NCBI RefSeq assembly: GCF_041260155.1
Contig: NC_091947.1
Location: forward strand, 30,864,028-30,928,027
Source of the DNA: Ptychodera flava
Lineage: Eukaryota; Hemichordata; Enteropneusta; Ptychoderidae
Length of the DNA: 64,000 nucleotides
Reading direction: 5' to 3'
The notes below the pieces were generated by a model, which ran no database searches, was not told where the DNA came from, and saw only the letters and a program-made list of their open reading frames with translations. Each line of letters begins with the position of its first letter. Within the stretch, counting starts at the first letter, position 1. Positions 1-11,092 of the stretch are shown one piece after another. Both the position numbers and the translations under genes were made by a program.

Positions 1-420
1 TAATCACCTTTCATTCTGCCGAGATCTGTTTGAAATAAAATCTTCAGAATTTACGGAACCTAATCTATGTACGCTCACCCTGGGCAGTTGTTGCCGTGAG
101 CTAATGAGATCCCCTGATCTGCTCATGGTCGATTTTGTCATGATATTTTACTACGCTTTTTGAGAGAATTTATGTGATATTTCCTGAACCAGTTTTATTG
201 TTTCATTCCCTAATCGTAAGAAGACTGTTAAATAGAGATGCCTGACGGTTGAGTTTAGCAATAGAACTTTCCAAATCAGAAACACTACACATCACATGGC
301 AAGTTAGCATTGGCAACAAGACCGTTGCATTCGAAAGGTGGTGCTCCGAAGAGGGTAATAGTGTTGTCATATGTACATAAAATTACATCAGACGCTCGTG
401 CTTTTTTTATCATTTTACAG

Positions 421-3400
421 GTTTGTCTCTTCTTGCAACGTTACCAACGCAACAACATTCCACCAATACTACCTGTGTAGCCATCCCCCAACACCGGAGA
501 GTTTCATCAATCCAGACAATCTGGAGATTTTACCGAAACAAATCCAGGCGGCCAGAGATGTCGTCAATCGTTACAGACCTGGTTCTGCCTTGTGGCTGGG
601 AGAAACAGGGACTACGTGCTCAGCTGGGTCCTCATCATTATCAAAAACCTACGTCGCCGGTTTCATGTAAGCATCCCAAAACATGAAATGAGACTGTGAT
701 AAAAGGAACCTCGATGTATAATGTTTATTACATTTCCAACTAACATGTATGCTTCCGTTGCCGAAGGTATTTTTGAAACTTGCTGCAAATTGAACGATTT
801 TCAGATATTCATTTTAATCATAAACAGTCGCCATTGTGAGCTTATTACTAACCTCAATCCACCTGTGCAACATTTTATCGTAGCATACTTAAGTACAATA
901 CTGTTTATCTTTTGCGCATGCCTGTTCCTTTGTTAAGATAGAATGCGCCTGTGGGACAAATATTCGGACTCTCAAATTTTTACTATTCTTTTCTGATCTG
1001 CCACTCTTTGGGGCTTATGTAAAAAGAAAAATCGAAAAGTTCATGTGTCCCCATAGAGTAAACCACGGTCGTGGAGTGACCGAGAGTTAACAGAGATGGC
1101 GGCCATTTTGAATTTCAAATATCGGTAAATGTAAGGTTATTTGTTTCTCTAGTTCAAAATTGTGCACGGTGACTCCTGATTTTTAATCGTGATTAAATTT
1201 TGGTGAAAGAATTGTTGAAAATTTCTTTTAGGAAAGTTTGAGTGAAAGTTTAAGTCTAACTTTCGAGGCGCATACTACCTTAATAGCTGTGCGAGGCTAT
1301 ACTTTCAAGACCATGTGCCTATCTGCAAATGTATTTATCACATCAGAAAAATCAAGGGTGACTTCAACACAGTTTCTCCGAATCATGTAAAGGCGATAAA
1401 CAAGGCAAACCATACAAAATAGGTCTTTCCTGAAGCCGCCGGTGATCACGCTCATATTGGCTTACATATTGATCCTCCAATGAAGTCAACACATTATCAA
1501 CTCAAAGATGTTGACGTCAAGACCGAGCATTGACAGCGTGTTCGCAAATTATCGCATAGACTTGGAGCAGTAAACGAAAATGTCAAATGTTACCGAGTCA
1601 ACATTTGGGAAACCGCCGGGGTTCACCCACCCTGCAAGGTGCGATGCAGTTGAGTATTCACACTGTCAGTAAGGTCGTATCTGCGATTGCTTGCCTTAAA
1701 AATCAATTTGTGATGACTGCTTCTGGAATTTGAATGGCATCGATGACAATTCATTAACTATCGACGAAATGCAGTAATAGAGCTTGAAGGGTCAGAAGCT
1801 GTAACTTTTGGTGATTTTTTCACTATTTTTGTTCTGAATGTCAACTACATTTTCTTTTTTCTACTCCCCGAAGCATGCCAAGATACACGGTATTCAGCTT
1901 GTCAACTCAACGTTTGCATGATTCGTAATTGTGATTTAGGTCCGAACTACAATTAATTCTATAGTGCTCGCAAACAATAACAGTGGATTTCACGCGTATA
2001 GACGCTGTTTTTACAAGCTACATGCTTCGGGGAGTAGAGAAATAACTTTTAAATTGCATAGAGAACTAGTGAAAAAAAGCCATTCAAACTTACAGATTCA
2101 TGCCCCCCAAAAACAAACACGTATACAGGAAGCAATCTAAACAAACTGAATATATTAAAGTGAATTTTTCCATTTTAGGTGGCTTGACAAGCTCGGCCTT
2201 GCTGCGACAAACGGTCTCAATATTGTAATTCGTCAAACGTTTTGTTGTGATCATCAAGCAATGGTTGAGAGTGACGCCACACCCTTACCGGCAAGTTTTG
2301 TAGCATAAAGACTATTGCAGCCACACATGTAAAAGAGAATTTTCCTTTCTTGTTAGGTACATGGACAAATTAGGCATAGCTGCCTCCCAAGGCCTAGACG
2401 TCGTTGTGCGTCAAACGTTTGTCGGGGGTGGCCAGGGAACGGTTGATGACGATCTTACCCCTTTGCCGGCAAGTAAATTCTTTCAGAGAATTTCGATTTA
2501 ATAGAGAGTGTTCCTGTCAAGTTTGGCCCGTGGCAGATGAAACAGAATTGGGTATACAAATGAAATCTAGACTAAGTGAATTGAGAGAGAGCAAGGCGCG
2601 ATTTTGCCTTCCGTACACAGAAATACATGTCTCCAATGAACAATGTAAGTCTCACTTCGATCCCTTTGACCCGAGGATGAATCATTGAGCATGCAACGAG
2701 TCTTTCCAGAATATTGTAATGAAGATTTGCCTGCATGGTGTCAATGACAGCTTACACATCTTGACCCGTTCACAACATCATCACACCAAATTCTGGAAAT
2801 ACTCTACAAAATGGTAGCCAGATTTAGAAAATGGATTTCAAGGAATATACTAGTAATCACTCTCACCAAATGGAATATCTTTCAAACTTAATCTTACGGG
2901 CTCATTACCCTATATAACCGAAAGCAAGTCCTAAAATTAAAGAAATTAACACATTACAGTGCACAAGAAGGAAAATGACGCGTCAAGCTGTGATAAATAA
3001 CTTGAGAGGCCTTTGCCAATATCATGAGTGTGTGTTTGTTCTCTCATCACTCCAATTCTCGCATTTCCTTAGGACTACTGGTTATCGGTGTTATATAAGA
3101 GGCTGGTCGGACACAGAGTTCTCTCGACGAAGATTGCCACAAAAATTGGATTTGAGAAATTCGATGCAGGCGTGCGAGTCCGGGCATATGCACACTGCAC
3201 CAGAACTACCGGGTACGATATTTTCCTTTAAGGATTCTGTGATCACTTGCGAGACACATCTGATATAAAGAGATGTAAGCTTATAATATGGGCTCGAATA
3301 CAGACTTTAGCATTTGATGTTTCGGTAAAATCTTATCCTTTCAAATCATATATCACATCTACGACTGTTCTTGTATTTCAGGACAAACTATACAGCTGGT

Positions 3401-4567
3401 TCTGTCACGGTCTTCATGATGTCTCTACTGAGTAACGAGACAGTGACAGTGTATCTAACTGGTGCCCTCAGTCATTCTTCCGTAGATAAGTATGTACTGT
3501 CAGCTCATGAAGGAGAAGGGATCACGTCAAGGTAGCTATTCCATGGCATATACAGGGATGCCTATTTATGTGTGTATGTGTGTGCATGCATGCATCTATG
3601 TATCTATCCATGAATGTATGTTGGGTTGGGTTGGACGGGTGGGGTGATGGATGCATACATGCATTCATCCACCTACTCGCCAACCCATCCATCCACACAC
3701 ACACGTACTCACACATATTTACTTAAGTTTGTATGTACACAGTGGTATGCACATGCTGACGTCGTTTAATTTCGTTGAAATGTCCTGCAGAAATACTGGT
3801 ACACAAAAATGAAAAACCCTTTAGACGAAGCAATGTTCAGATAAACTGAAGTTTTCTAGACAAGAAGCGGCGCAAGATTCGGAGAGAGTACCAGTTCGTC
3901 ACTCGACATTGTAAGATTCTACCTCCGTGTATCGCTCGCATAGAATATCAAAATCACCGATACAACCACACATACAAAACTAGACTCGAAGACGCGCCGA
4001 TAATCTTATGTATTTACACAAGATTGTAGGTTGTCCGGTCAGTATCCGTACCGACATGCAACGATGGACACGTCATCACGAAGTAGAATATCTTGTTAAA
4101 TGTCGATCTATAGGATTAAAAAGAAGATTTGCACATGTTCATCTGTCCCTCGGCTTATCATACCTGCACTGTAAATATAGTAACTGAAACTTGAAACTGA
4201 CGTGCTCTATTTCACTATCTGTAAAATTGTATCCACATCGCATCGAAGAACATGGATCATCTGAATACCAAATTATCTTCACTAAGACCGACTCATCTTT
4301 GCTATGACTTCATCGAAAACCCATACCCATTAATAGTCTGTACCCTTCACTATCGAGTTTTCATTTATGAATCCAATGTATTATTTTCCTTCCTTTTTCA
4401 CAAACAGGCGAGTAGACCTAAATGGTCAAGTCCTACAGCTAGTGGACAATTCAACCTTACCAGAGTTATCGCCACAGCGCATGGGGCCTTCAGATATCAT
4501 CCAGCTACCGCCCCTGTCGATGGGATTTTTTGTTCTCACCGACGTCAAAGCAGCAGCGTGTTTGTAA
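421..4567 (+). CDS. HPSE: Heparanase-like endo-beta-glucuronidase (GH79), 3' half, partial
   Basis: Family role: GH79 heparanase cleaves heparan sulfate chains in the lysosome and extracellular matrix. Exons seen: 421-666, then 2179-2290 or 2357-2468, then 3073-3212, 3382-3531 and 4408-4567 (TAA). Exon 421-666 encodes a motif like the human HHYYLNG (FHQYYLCS) and WLGET, whose Glu (602-604) matches the human nucleophile E343, then AGFM. The alternative exon encodes (W/M)DKLG...RQTF...TPLP. Exon 3073 begins DYWLSVLYKRLVG, exon 3382 holds SSVDKYVL, and exon 4408 holds RVDLNGQVLQLVD and ends FFVLTDVKAAACL, all in the order of human heparanase. The proton-donor Glu and N-terminal half must lie upstream of the window. 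Intron phases agree at every junction. Identification is by remembered family sequence; whether the enzyme is active is not known. Confidence 0.93.
933..1283 (+). mobile_element. TTAA-ended MITE, family 1, in heparanase intron
   Basis: Starts TTAAGATAGAATGCGCCT and ends AGGCGCATACTACCTTAA, imperfect ~18-bp inverted termini whose outer 4 bases are TTAA, as in piggyBac-type target duplications. A closely similar copy is at 7221-7575; degraded or truncated copies are at 11795-12000 and 17820-18160. No coding capacity. Confidence 0.8.
1801..2055 (+). mobile_element. MITE, family 2, in heparanase intron
   Basis: Begins GTAACTTTTGGTGATTTTTTC and ends with an inverted AAATAACTTTTAAA. It shares its ends and internal AAGCA(T/C)G(C/T) blocks with 12483-12793 in gene A intron 2. 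No ORF. It ends about 120 bp before alternative exon a. Confidence 0.65.
2179..2290 (+). other. Heparanase alternative exon, version a
   Basis: A 112-nt exon: one nucleotide completes the Met codon of the upstream exon, followed by 37 codons starting WLDKLGLAATNG and ending DATPLP. The acceptor is ttttag at 2173-2178. The donor at 2291 reads gcaagt, a GC rather than GT donor. Compared with human RQVFFGAGNYHLVD, this version has RQTFCCDHQAMVE, so the glycine-rich substrate loop is replaced. Confidence 0.85.
2357..2468 (+). other. Heparanase alternative exon, version b
   Basis: A second 112-nt exon with the same phases as version a, 66 bp downstream. It encodes YMDKLGIAASQG and ends DDLTPLP. 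It keeps a glycine-rich loop (RQTFVGGGQGTVD) closer to the human GAGNY loop. The donor at 2469 is again gcaagt. Joining version a to version b shifts the frame and reaches a TGA within version b, so only one of the two can be used per productive transcript. Confidence 0.87.
3560..3715. repeat. Simple-sequence tract (TGTG / CATC-like) in heparanase intron
   Basis: Runs of TGTG, CATG, ATCTATG and ATCCATCC with a short inverted character (catccatc... against ...gatggatg). The apparent minus-strand ORF over it is a repeat artefact. Confidence 0.8.
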
Positions 4568-5390
4568 TTTTATGCACCTGCTAGTTCTATTGTAGTGAGT
4601 TAGTTGAAAGGATTGGTTAAGTCAGACATACGCCCTGACCAGCATGATTTTCAAAGTACAAACAGTCCTACAAGACAGAAATTTGTGACAAAGCCGTCGA
4701 AAGTTGCACCACTGCCTGGCCCTTTTGTAAGGAGAGTGACGTGTTAAGAAAGTCTAGGCACTTGACCTTAGCATATTCAGTGAATATTTGTTAAATTTAA
4801 GGATCCTCAAATTCACCAGTATTAAACTTTTCAGTCCACAGAGAGATGCTTGTACTCTTCATAAGGTGAATGAATGTTTCCACAAACTTTTCGAAAATTG
4901 TAGTCATGATAAAAATTATAACATTGTAAGTTTTCCTAAAAGTATTAGACCAGCTGAAGGATATACATCGATGTTTATTTTAGAGCACAACACTTTCATG
5001 TTCAAATTTTATATAAATTGTGATGCACTAAAAAACTTACCTTTCATTTGGCTGGTAGTACACCTTTGTGAGTTTTTAACTTTTTTAGCAATTAAGTCTT
5101 CAATCGATTGCATGTATTCTGCAAGACGAAGAATTCTAATAAGGAGGTTCCAAGTTATCTTACTCACCAGTGTTTTGACTATCGTCACACCATGAAAGTA
5201 CCTGGGATATGAAAATTTCGTAACATAACAGACTATGATATTCATGTTATACATGTGCTATAGTTTTGTCGTAGACTGTGTTTTGAAATTCACTGGTGAC
5301 GCAAATCTTGCATCAACGCAGATTTAGCTGTAAACACTGGGAAGTTAACGGACGTGAAAATATGGGAACAATCAAAATTTATACCACATC

Positions 5391-5396
5391 AATAAA
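5391..5396 (+). terminator. Candidate polyadenylation signal of heparanase gene
   Basis: AATAAA followed by a second overlapping ATAAAG, about 820 bp after the heparanase stop codon. The stretch 4568-5390 has no other recognisable gene and is read as 3' UTR. No transcript evidence. Confidence 0.4.
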
Positions 5397-5586
5397 ATAA
5401 AGCTCTCCTTGTTCCTTTGAAATTTACGGAATTTGTGAAATTGATGTCTATTTTCGTAAGACATGAGAATTTTATTTTTGCATTTTGTAACATCTATGGT
5501 GACTAATATCTGTCTTTTTCAATAAATAAAGTGCGTTGCAGTCTTTTGTTATAAAATACTTTGTTTTTCCTTGCGTTGTAGCTAAA

Positions 5587-5653
5587 CACACATACACGCA
5601 CACACACAAACAAACAAACAACACACAAACACACACACACACAAACAAACAGA
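5587..5653. repeat. CA/CAAA microsatellite
   Basis: Runs of ACAC with interspersed AAAC units just past the heparanase 3' end. Confidence 0.9.
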
Positions 5654-5692
5654 ATAAGCGCCTTCCCTTGAAATTGATTCTAAAATGAAGGC

Positions 5693-5899
5693 TTGACTCC
5701 CGACTCTGTAGCCCTAAATTATACAAATTGCACTCTTTCCAACCATGTTTTTCGTTACATCAACCCAGTCAGTCAGACAACACTTAATGGCACTGGCCTG
5801 GATACGTTGAAAACGTATCGTCTGAAAGTCCGCGATTATGCCGTAAGAAAGGGGCAGTCCGTTGTTACGACCACGAGTAGTCGACTAGGCAAAAATTGA
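5693..5899 (+). other. Short ORF, possible fibronectin-III-like remnant
   Basis: A 68-codon open stretch including GLDTLKTYRLKVRDYAVRKG, which resembles the E-F strand region of FN3 domains (L..tTYrlkVrA). There is no supporting splice acceptor or second exon. It may be a terminal exon, a relic or chance. Confidence 0.15.
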
Positions 5900-7220
5900 A
5901 AGTGGCCGTCTTAAGCTATTTTTAGCAAGTGAAACAATTCCGAGCAAACTCCCTGGCCGCAACTTGCAAAAGATGGTCAAATAAAGGAAACTAGACACAA
6001 AATTATTGTTAAAAATTTCTTATCCTTATTTAATCACAGAGCGTCACGTAGTGACGGCAAAAACAACTATGTACAATATTGAAATTATTTTGTACTATGA
6101 GCGTGACCAGGTACGAATAAAAAAAAACTTGTTTAAACTTTAGAAAATTAACAAAATGTTCACAGACCCAACGACGAGAGCTCTCTCCTCACTTTAATCA
6201 CGCTGGTTCTCAGTGCCCACTCCGTTCCGCGATGCGTCAGTCTACGGGAAACAGCCACAGAGCTGGACACCCAAGTTCAGACAATAATCAGCAGCTCGAC
6301 GCACAAGTTCAGACGATAATCCAAGTTGAAGTCACAACAAGAAAATACCACTAAGACGTTTCCAAGTTACAGGAATGTACTCACAGGTACGTTACTAGAA
6401 CTTCTTTAGGCGTCTACAGCCACACAGAGTTACTTCCAGACCGCAGTCAGAGTTTTCGGCACCAGCAGGTAGACAAAAGTCAGTCAAACTGGGCTCTGTC
6501 TACAAAAGGTGAGAGGCTCCGCTCCGTAGACGTGGATTTCCGACGACCCTCCACTCGTAGCACGTGTGAAGGTTTACATACGGCAAAAGAAATAAATTAT
6601 TCATAAACACCTGGTCACGTAAACATACGACAAAAATACATCATTTATAATCACATGGTCACGCAAATAAGCAAAAGAAAACAAAAGGATCCAACTATGT
6701 CACGTGGTCACAGGAAAAAAAATGATAGAGGGCGTTTCTCTCGTAACACCGTGTACACCTGTTTTCAATGGCTTGACATTAGTTACATGATAAACTCTCT
6801 TTGGTAAATTCGCCACTTAAGTTTTATACTCACCTCTATCTGTTTTCTGAAGATGTTCATCCTTTCATGTTTTATTTAAGTCAGGCTCGAAATCGGAAAA
6901 TATCCTACTAAACCTTACTTAACCTAGTAGAGTCTTTCAACAATAAATAGAATTGTTTGTTTTATTACTCAGAATGAATTTTCAGAGAACACATCGTCCC
7001 AATCTTTGTTAATTGTACGCGTGTTAGAATGATAAAGGGTTTAATGTCTAGTAAAATACAAATTTTGACGTCAGTGAAAGCCCAAGCCTTCGGTATACTG
7101 AAGATTTTTATTTCCTGCCAAGTACCACATTTCAATCTTCGATGTGTGTATTGGCCTTTGGCAGGATGTACACAGTTTAACGTAACTGGTTTTTAACATC
7201 AGTACAAAGTCATTTCGCAC
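5900..7220. other. Intergenic, no gene seen
   Basis: No exon, tRNA or clear element was recognised. It contains stretches such as gcgtcacgtagtgacgg (near-palindromic, about 6050) and repeated cacgtggtcac-type words at 6600-6710 that may belong to an old repeat. Confidence 0.5.
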
Positions 7221-7575
7221 TTAAGGTAGAACGCACCTCGGGGACAGAAATTCGGGCTTCAATTTTATCAATTTTCTTCTGACCTACCTCTTGTGGGGGC
7301 TCATTTTGAAGCTCTCGGTGAAAGAAAAGTTTTCACCGGCTTAGTTTTTCGAAAATCGAAAATTTTATTTTTTCCATAGAGTTAACACAGGGATAGCGGC
7401 CATTTTGGATTTCAAATATCGAGAAATTGCAAGTTATTTGTCTCTCTAGTACCAAAGTTTGCACGGTGACCCCTGATTTTATTCTTGCTTTGGTAAGAGA
7501 ATGGTTGAAGGTTTCACTGAGGAAAGTTTGAGAAAAAGTTTAAGTCTTTCACTTTCGAGGTGCATATTACCTTAA
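7221..7575 (+). mobile_element. TTAA-ended MITE, family 1, best copy
   Basis: Starts TTAAGGTAGAACGCACCT and ends AGGTGCATATTACCTTAA, nearly exact ~18-bp inverted ends with TTAA on both outer borders. The body contains the diagnostic 'gttaacacaggga..gcggccattttg' block shared with 933-1283 and 17820-18160. Confidence 0.85.
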
Positions 7576-7964
7576 TAGTGTGAAATCAGACATTTTCCCA
7601 CATACCTCTTGCGCTCCAGGTCTATGCTTGGTTGAATTGCAGAAACAGAGTTCTGATTCAGAACTCCATTATCAATCCTCCTGGTCATGGATTTGACCAC
7701 GTCTTGCAATAACCTATCAAGATGACTGATTTCGTCTAGGAGATCCGACACTTTTACAGAATGCGAGGAGACCCTTCAAATGGATATCGAAGGGATGCTT
7801 GGAAAATCATATCAGGCACGCGGTATGCATAAAATATCGAACGCAGTCTTATCAATACACTGCTGATAAAGACATGCCATATCTGTTCATTGTTAAATAC
7901 TTTCATGTATAGATGAATTTAATTTTGCTGATACCGAGTTCCTACGGTGGCCCAAAACTACCTG

Positions 7965-8996
7965 TTCTCCGCATTCAAAGTCTGCGTCGCAATCAAATGT
8001 TTTTCTCTCACATATGTCTCTGCATTCAAAGTCTGCGTCGCAATCAATTGTTTTTCTCTCACATATGTCTCCGCATTCAAAGTCTGCGTCGCAATCAAAT
8101 GTTTTTCTCTCACATAAGCCTATGTCTCCGCATTCAAAGTCTGCGTCGCAATCAATTGTTTTTCTCTCACATATGTCTCCGCATTCAAAGTCTGCGTCGC
8201 AATCAAATGTTTTTCTCTCACATATGTCTCCGCATTCAAAGTCTGCGTCGCAATCAAATGTTTTTCTCTCACATATGTCTCCGCATTCAAAGTCTGCGTC
8301 GCAATCAAATGTTTTTCTCTCACATATGTTCTGCATTCAAAGTCTGCGTCGCAATCAATTGTTTTTCTCTCACATATGTCTCCGCATTCAAAGTCTGCGT
8401 CGCAATCAAATGTTTTCTCTCACATAAGCTATGTCTCCGCATTCAAAGTCTGCGTCGCAATCAATTGTTTTTCTCTCACATATGTCTCCGCATTCAAAGT
8501 CTGCGTCGCAATCAATGTTTTTCTCTCACATATGTCTCCGCATTCAAAGTCTGCGTCGCAATCAATTGTTTTCTCTCACATATGTCTCCGCATTCAAAGT
8601 CTGCGTCGCAATCAAATATTTTTCTCTCACATATGTCTCCGCATTCAAAGTCTGCGTCGCAATCAAATGTTTTTCTCTCACATATGTCTCCGCATTCAAA
8701 GTCTGCGTCGCAATCAAATGTTTTTCTCTCACACGTCTCCGCATTCAAAGTCTGCGTCGCAATCAAATGTTTTTCTCTCACATATATCTCAGCATTCAAA
8801 GTCTGCGTCGCAATCAAATGTTTTTCTCTCACATATGTCTCCGCATTCAAAGTCTGCGTCGCAATCAAATGTTTTTCTCTCACATATGTCCCCGCATTCA
8901 AAGTCTGCGTCGCAATCAAATGTGTTTCTCTCACATATGTCTCCGCATTCCAAGTCTGCGTCGCATTCAATTGTTTTTCTCTCACATATGTCTCCG
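7965..8996 (+). repeat. 51-bp tandem array, left arm, 20 units
   Basis: The unit contains CATTCAAAGTCTGCGTCGCA, then AATCAA(A/T)TG, TTTTTCTCTCACAT and ATGTCTCCG. Variants include AAATG against AATTG and an extra 'aagcctatg' block in some units. Because 51 = 17 codons, several frames stay open on both strands, giving long spurious ORFs (up to 385 codons). Confidence 0.95.
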
Positions 8997-9357
8997 AGGT
9001 ATGCCTCAGTGTACGTTATTCCGCGAAGCATAATTTCTATCGAACAGCGCTCTCAGACGGTCGCTATTGACAACGACGAACATTGTATCAAGTTATTTTC
9101 AATAGATTATCGATCGAAAATTTGTTTGGACGCCGCTTGTGCCGGGCGCTCGTGTGTTGAGGTCACGTCATAAACATTTCCACAATAACCCATATATTGA
9201 CTTATACACTTAAATATCAACATTGAAGGTATCCGTTGGTTTCCTGTACTGAAATTAAATCGACGACAATTTTTTTAGTTTTGGTGATACTTTTACGTAC
9301 GTTTCGGCACATTTTGGCGCACCTCGGCGTAGTTTGGCGCCATTGTGAACGGAAGAC

Positions 9358-9424
9358 TACAACAACCTGACTGGTATTTGGGTCTGATAATTTAATACAG
9401 ACCAAATACCAGTCAGGTTGTTGT
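9358..9424. repeat. Central hairpin of the foldback element
   Basis: TACAACAACCTGACTGGTAT plus TTGG faces its reverse complement across ~20 bases, with about one unpaired base. It lies in the 255-bp spacer between the long arms. Confidence 0.85.
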
Positions 9425-9954
9425 AATTTATACCAAATTTTGGCGAATATTAACTATGAAAATCCCAGTAAACTGCAAGAATAACACAGAACAGAGGCGA
9501 ACGGGCGTAGAGTCTCCACTGTAATCGTGCAGTGAACGTTATCGATCGATATCCTTTTGTCCGAAATTGATACATTGTTGTCTCGCTCACTCGCGTGTAG
9601 TCCCCCCCCGTTCACAATGGCGCCAAACTACGCCGAGGTGCGCCAAAATGTGCCGAAACGTACGTAAAAGTATCACCAAAACTAAAAAAATTGTCGTCGA
9701 TTTAATTTCAGTACAGGAAACCAAGATACCTTCAATGTTGATATTTAAGTGTATAAGTCAATATATGGGTTATTGTGGAAATGTTTATGACGTGACCTCA
9801 ACACACGAGCGCCCGGCCCGTCCAAACAAATTTTCGATCGATAATCTATTGAAAATAACTTGATACAATGTTCGTCGTTGTCAATAGCGACCGTCTGAGA
9901 GCGCTGTTCGATAGAAATTATGCTTCGCGGAATAACGTACACTGAGGCATACCT

Positions 9955-10490
9955 CGGAGACATATGTGAGAGAAAAACAATTGAATGCGACGCAGACTTT
10001 GAATGCGGAGACATATGTGAGAGAAAAACATTTGATTGCGACGCAGACTTTGAATGCGGAGACATATGTGAGAGAAAAACAATTGATTGCGACGCAGACT
10101 TTGAATGCGGAGACATAAGCTTATGTGAGAGAAAAACATTTGATTGCGACGCAGACTTTGAATGCGGAGACATATGTGAGAGAAAAACAATTGATTGCGA
10201 CGCAGACTTTGAATGCGGAGACATAAGCTTATGTGAGAGAAAAACATTTGATTGCGACGCAGACTTTGAATGCGGAGACATATGTGAGAGAAAAACAATT
10301 GATTGCGACGCAGACTTTGAATGCGGAGACATATGTGAGAGAAAAACAATTGATTGCGACGCAGACTTTGAATGCAGAGACATATATGAGAGAAAAACAT
10401 TTGATTGCGACGCAGACTTTGAATGCAGAGACATATGTGAGAGAAAAACATTTGATTGCGACGCAGACTTTGAATGCGGAGAACAGGTAG
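9955..10490 (-). repeat. 51-bp tandem array, right arm, 10 units (inverted)
   Basis: Reverse complement of the left array, containing TGCGACGCAGACTTTGAATG. Ten units are counted, two with the 'aagcttatg' insertion. Copy number differs from the left arm, as expected for unequal exchange within arrays. Confidence 0.95.
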
Positions 10491-10576
10491 TTTTGGGCCA
10501 CCGTAAGTTTCCAGTTATGGATACTCCTCTACGGTGGTGTATACATAGCTTGTTACTTAACTTTGACTAGAACGCA

Positions 10577-11092
10577 GAGGTCCGTTCACATGCGGGCGCT
10601 CTTTTAAATGCGACCCTCAGAAACTGAAAGAGCTGTCTTACAAATGTTATCGCACATGACACGGATACAATTGTTTTCATGGATTACTTTGTAGTTGTAA
10701 TGCTGCATCAGTTTCCAGCGAAAAGAGTTTATTTTGATAAAAATTTAATCATACATTTTTCATCATGCCTTTAAAGGGAAGGTGTAGTCGGAACTGTACA
10801 CGTGCGACTTTCTTGTTTTACAAACATTTCATTTTATGCACGCAATCTAGATGCATCCCGTCAATACAGCTGCAACAGTAAAATTTTACGATGTAAGCCG
10901 ATGCAAGAGAGTCGTTCAGTTTCCAAAGGTCACATTTAAAAGAGCGCCCGCATGTGACTGGACCTCGATGTTGTTTACAAACACGTTTTAGCTTTCATCA
11001 ATTGCCAATGTACACTTGAACAGTGTTTACATCGGTAGTATTGGACATAAGAATGCATTTCCGACGACCCCACTCCCTTTAGATGAGTTACA
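10577..11092. mobile_element. Composite of two interleaved MITE families
   Basis: Family 4 ends (GAGGTCC...CACATGCGGGCGCTCTTTTAAATG) lie at 10577-10640 and inverted at 10900-10966. Family 3 ends (TTTAAAGGGA...GTCGGAA and inverted TTCCGACGACC..CTCCCTTTA) lie at 10770 and 11092. The family 3 body matches the reverse complement of 14495-14687, apart from the ~65-bp family 4 end inserted in its middle. It lies ~200 bp upstream of the gene A start codon. Confidence 0.65.

Larger units (their letters stand above)
7943..10505. mobile_element. Foldback (FB/TU-like) element with 51-bp subrepeat arms
   Basis: Two inverted arms, 7943-9352 and 9608-10505, start TACGGTGGCCCAAAACTACC and end in its reverse complement. 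Each arm has an outer tandem array of a 51-bp unit (20 units left, 10 right) and an inner non-repetitive domain of ~360 bp, nearly identical between arms. The 255-bp centre holds a hairpin. This domain order is that of foldback transposons (Drosophila FB, sea urchin TU). No transposase ORF was found. Flanks agttcc (left) and agtttcc (right) could be a damaged target duplication. Confidence 0.85.

Noticed and set aside
3522..3716. Minus-strand Cys/His-rich ORF
   Set aside because: It is a translation of TGTG/CATC simple-sequence DNA inside a heparanase intron.
7893..9173. Long ORFs (up to 385 codons) on both strands around 8-9 kb, and their mirror set at 9745-10570
   Set aside because: They are frames of the 51-bp tandem unit of a foldback element; several frames are open at once on both strands, with no start context, splice sites or homology.
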